The notes under the pieces are model-generated. The model had not been told where the DNA came from. It saw only the letters and a program-made list of their open reading frames with translations, and searched no databases. This document shows, one piece after another, positions 6,290 to 8,268 of a stretch of DNA of 8,268 nucleotides. The position numbers and the translations under genes are program-made. Origin of the DNA: CALCMJ01 sp964475415. GTDB lineage: Bacteria; Bacteroidota; Bacteroidia; Chitinophagales; Saprospiraceae. Position 1 is the first letter of the stretch, and every line of letters begins with the position of its first letter. The stretch covers positions 1 through 8,268 of the forward strand of contig CAYYWZ010000108.1 of NCBI GenBank assembly GCA_964475415.1. The letters are read 5' to 3'.

Positions 6290-6707
6290 ATGAGGAAAAA
6301 TTTACTGTTCTTAATAATTGGTCTTTGCTCGATTTCTTGTAATGAGAGGGAAACTGATTTTGAACTTTGTGGGTTTGGTATTGTAAAGCCTTATTACTTC
6401 ACGGGCCTGGAATACAAAGGAGAAATATATCAGATAGAAAAGGAAATAAAAGAACATTGGGTAAGCCCTGAAACCAATAATAATGGAATTGCCAAAGTAA
6501 GATTTAAGGTTAATTGCCATGGACACATTGGAGATCTGCATTATGAGGAATATGATACAAATTATGTTTAGACGCAATTACATGAAACTATAGAATCTCA
6601 ACTTATAGAAAAGGTATCCCAACTTTCGGATTGGATACCTGGAGTTAATGAGCTTCTTATCATTCAGAATAGCTGAAGGTAACATAATAGAAATTCTTCC
6701 TAAATGA
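6290..6707 (+). pseudogene. Small lipoprotein gene broken by an amber codon and a frameshift
   Basis: ATG at 6290 begins MRKNLLFLIIGLCSISC, a lipoprotein signal with Cys17 as the likely lipidated residue. The acidic residues just after it (NERETD) recall Bacteroidota surface-export signals. An in-frame ATG at 6254 would add 12 residues before the signal and is less likely. The frame stops at TAG (6569-6571) after 93 codons. The same frame goes on for 26 codons of protein-like sequence (TQLHETIESQLIEKVSQLSD, WIPGVN). Near 6650 the reading jumps frame and continues as SFLSFRIAEGNIIEILPK to TGA at 6705-6707. I recall this ending (WIPG, then a F-R/K-I-x-x-G-x-I-I-E-I-L-P tail) from small Bacteroidota proteins encoded before a TPR gene. 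The restored stop overlaps the next gene's start as ATGA, supporting an ancestral coupled operon. Function unknown. A 93-residue shortened lipoprotein might still be made. Confidence 0.7.
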
Positions 6708-7527
6708 TGAAATGGATTAGACGATTACTCTTGTACCCATTAGTTGCGGTAATCATATTGATAGTTGTATTCTTATTTTTCAATCAAGATCTATACTATA
6801 GTTTTAAAGGATATTATGGATCACAATTACAATGGTTTGGTTATGAAGAAAAAGGAAATAGAATAATCCAAAAATCTATAAATAAACTCGACAACGTCGG
6901 TGCCCAACTGTACCATGGATATTCAGTGCAAAATACTAAAAATGGAAACTACGATGAGTCTATAAGGTATTTAGATAGGGCGGCCAGTCAGAGCCCAGAG
7001 AATGTTGATGGTTATTATGGTTGGTGTTTGTTATATTATTATAGAGATTATGATAAGGCGCTGTTTCATCTTGAGCGGTTAGATCGTTCTACACCTTATA
7101 TAGATTATGTCGGAGATGATAATATTTTATATGCAAAAGGATTGTGCTACAAACAAAAAGGGGCTTTTGCTAAAGCCTTAGAATTATTCCAGTTGGCCAT
7201 TGATTATGAAATAAAAGAGCATGGAGAAAATTGGGTTTCTCATCATATGTTATTTCAGACTGGGCGAGCATTGCATTTACTTAATAGACAATCGGAGGCA
7301 ATAGAGTATTATAATTCAGCAATCCAAAGTTGGGAGGGTAGCTCAGAATCATTTTATTATAAAGGATTAGCGGAAATTGAATTAGATAATAATATAGGAT
7401 GTAAAATTTAAATACAGCACTTGAAAAGGTCAGAAAAGGAGAAAAGAGTTCAGATTCCTATGTTCGATTATTTGATGAAATCTATGTAGGTCAAGTAGAA
7501 GAAATGATAGAGCTTAAATGTAAGTAA
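6704..7527 (+). pseudogene. Membrane-anchored TPR protein, frameshifted near its 3' end
   Basis: The intact frame runs from ATG at 6704 to TAA at 7409-7411 (235 residues). An N-terminal membrane anchor (about residues 9-26, LLYPLVAVIILIVVFLFF) is followed by tandem TPR-like repeats at roughly 68-98, 103-130, 140-170, 181-210 and 215 onward (for example GNYDESIRYLDRAA and KGAFAKALELFQLAID). The last repeat breaks at NNIGCKI. Adding one base to the A4 tract at 7403-7406 continues it as NNIGCKNLNTALEKV, a normal TPR helix pair. The frame then runs to FDEIYVGQVEEMIELKCK and a TAA at 7525-7527, for about 274 residues. The 39 codons beyond the shift (7408-7524) read as credible protein, so a recent one-base deletion or a sequencing error is likely. 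The shortened protein keeps its anchor and most repeats and may still work. It is translationally coupled to the lipoprotein gene by an ATGA overlap; the pair probably acted together at the cell envelope, role unknown. Confidence 0.72.
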
Positions 7528-7548
7528 TAATTGCCTTGTGAAGTCGTA

Positions 7549-8187
7549 TTACAGATCTATTTCTTTTTCATCTAGTAGATTCTGAAAGCATTCTATAAAC
7601 TTGCCCACATCCGAACCATCCATTAAAGCATGATGTACATGTATAGAAACGGGCATAGATTTCTTGCCTTTATTATCTGTCATTTTTCCGAAAGATATTT
7701 TAGGGCAACTATCCTGAATATCTAAATTTCTTGCATGAGATAGTGCTGTAAACTTTATCCAGGGCAAGGAAGAAAAATGAATAACATCATCTCCAGATAT
7801 TAAAGGGAGTAGCTGATCTGTATTTCTAACACGCAGTATTTCTATATCTGCTGCAGCGATAAATTTTGTGATAGCCTGATGATATGCTATGTAAGAAAAT
7901 CCAAAGGTTCCATTTTCTCTATTGATAGTAGCAGATGCATTGATCACATCGTACAGCAAAACTTCTCCATCTTTTATTCTATACCTAAATGACTCTAGAA
8001 TATTTGCTGCCCTTATCGCTTTGTGGAGATAATACAAGAAAAACGAAAACTCTCGTGACTTCGCAATTTGATAGGCATTGGTAACATCTACATCTACTGT
8101 AATCCCAAAGAAGGGCTCTTTATAATTTTTAAAAAAAATAAAATGAGCCTTTCTTTTCCACAGGTCTATATCTATCTTCTTATACAT
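7549..8187 (-). CDS. CatA-like O-acetyltransferase (chloramphenicol acetyltransferase family)
   Basis: The protein belongs to the trimeric CAT family, which transfers acetyl from acetyl-CoA to a hydroxyl, in classical members the 3-hydroxyl of chloramphenicol. The active-site signature HVHHALMDG (183-191) gives catalytic H186 and structural D190. R12 in WKRKAHF matches the Arg that pairs with that Asp, and S139 in FSSLPW matches the oxyanion Ser (S148 in CAT I numbering, aligned from memory). Other family blocks are FSFFLYYLHKAIRAAN (47-62), FRYRI (67-71), NGTFGFSYIAYH (92-103) and SFGKMTDNKGKKSMPVSIHV (165-184). At 212 residues it has normal length and looks intact. ATG at 8187 is right for the family. 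I recall close relatives as ordinary chromosomal genes in many Bacteroidota, where drug resistance is unproven, so the natural substrate is open. It ends 21 bases from the broken TPR gene, on the opposite strand. No clear promoter was found in its AT-rich leader. Confidence 0.92.
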   Translation of the reverse strand: MYKKIDIDLWKRKAHFIFFKNYKEPFFGITVDVDVTNAYQIAKSREFSFFLYYLHKAIRAANILESFRYRIKDGEVLLYDVINASATINRENGTFGFSYIAYHQAITKFIAAADIEILRVRNTDQLLPLISGDDVIHFSSLPWIKFTALSHARNLDIQDSCPKISFGKMTDNKGKKSMPVSIHVHHALMDGSDVGKFIECFQNLLDEKEIDL

Positions 8188-8207
8188 TTACACTTATCTA
8201 TATGATA

Positions 8208-8221
8208 CCTTTGACCTTTGA
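8208..8221. repeat. Tandem heptamer CCTTTGA x2 in the acetyltransferase leader
   Basis: Two adjacent copies of CCTTTGA (8208-8214 and 8215-8221) lie 20 to 34 bases upstream of the acetyltransferase start. They would fall in its leader or promoter on the minus strand. A site for a regulator is possible, but two copies of a 7-mer are weak evidence. Confidence 0.3.
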
Positions 8222-8268
8222 CATAGAAAAAAAGAAAAAACTATGAATTGTGTGGTCACTTATAATAT

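Noticed and set aside
6311..6577. Minus-strand 88-codon open frame
   Set aside because: It is antisense to the lipoprotein gene, whose signal peptide and family-like tail support the plus strand.
8243..8268. ATG at 8243 as the start of a plus-strand gene
   Set aside because: Only eight codons fit before the window ends, and no supporting promoter or motif is seen.
1..8268. CRISPR array, tRNA, rRNA, riboswitch or toxin-antitoxin pair
   Set aside because: No regularly spaced repeats, no cloverleaf-like or rRNA segments, and no small paired genes of these families were found on either strand.

Overview
The window looks like chromosomal DNA from a Bacteroidota bacterium, most likely of the Saprospiria/Saprospirales type. 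The DNA is AT-rich by eye and the genes lack obvious Shine-Dalgarno sites. One large secreted protein ends in a type IX secretion (T9SS) sorting domain. That protein also carries a split dockerin-like EF-hand module followed by a cohesin-like domain, an arrangement I associate with Saprospiraceae. The lineage call is inference from remembered protein families, not a database search.

Left edge (1-700): a strong hairpin terminator (36-69) and a short palindromic repeat of a type scattered through Bacteroidota genomes (88-110). The repeat abuts the 5' half of a dead IS982-family transposase on the minus strand (111-589), which is truncated before the rest of its catalytic triad and frameshifted in an A8 tract. 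The leader after it (590-701) holds two inverted repeats just ahead of the photolyase gene.

Middle (702-6222): an intact class I CPD photolyase (+) converges on a 485-residue helical protein of unknown function (-). A 250-bp, very AT-rich divergent intergenic region then separates the 485-residue gene from an 820-residue T9SS-exported multidomain protein (+). That region holds a candidate minus-strand promoter, a 10-bp direct repeat and an 18-bp perfect palindrome.

Right part (6223-8268): a two-gene cassette, a small lipoprotein followed by a membrane-anchored TPR protein, whose original reading frames overlap by ATGA. Both genes appear broken. The lipoprotein has an in-frame amber codon and a later frameshift; the TPR gene has a one-base frameshift near its 3' end, and its last 39 codons remain readable in another frame. 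A CatA-like acetyltransferase gene (-) converges on them, with an apparently complete active site.

Apart from the lipoprotein-TPR pair, the genes face alternating directions and do not form one pathway: light-driven DNA repair, an exported surface protein, an acetyltransferase and an orphan family protein. I see no RNA genes, CRISPR array or defence system. The most informative observations are the co-decaying lipoprotein/TPR cassette and the architecture of the T9SS protein.
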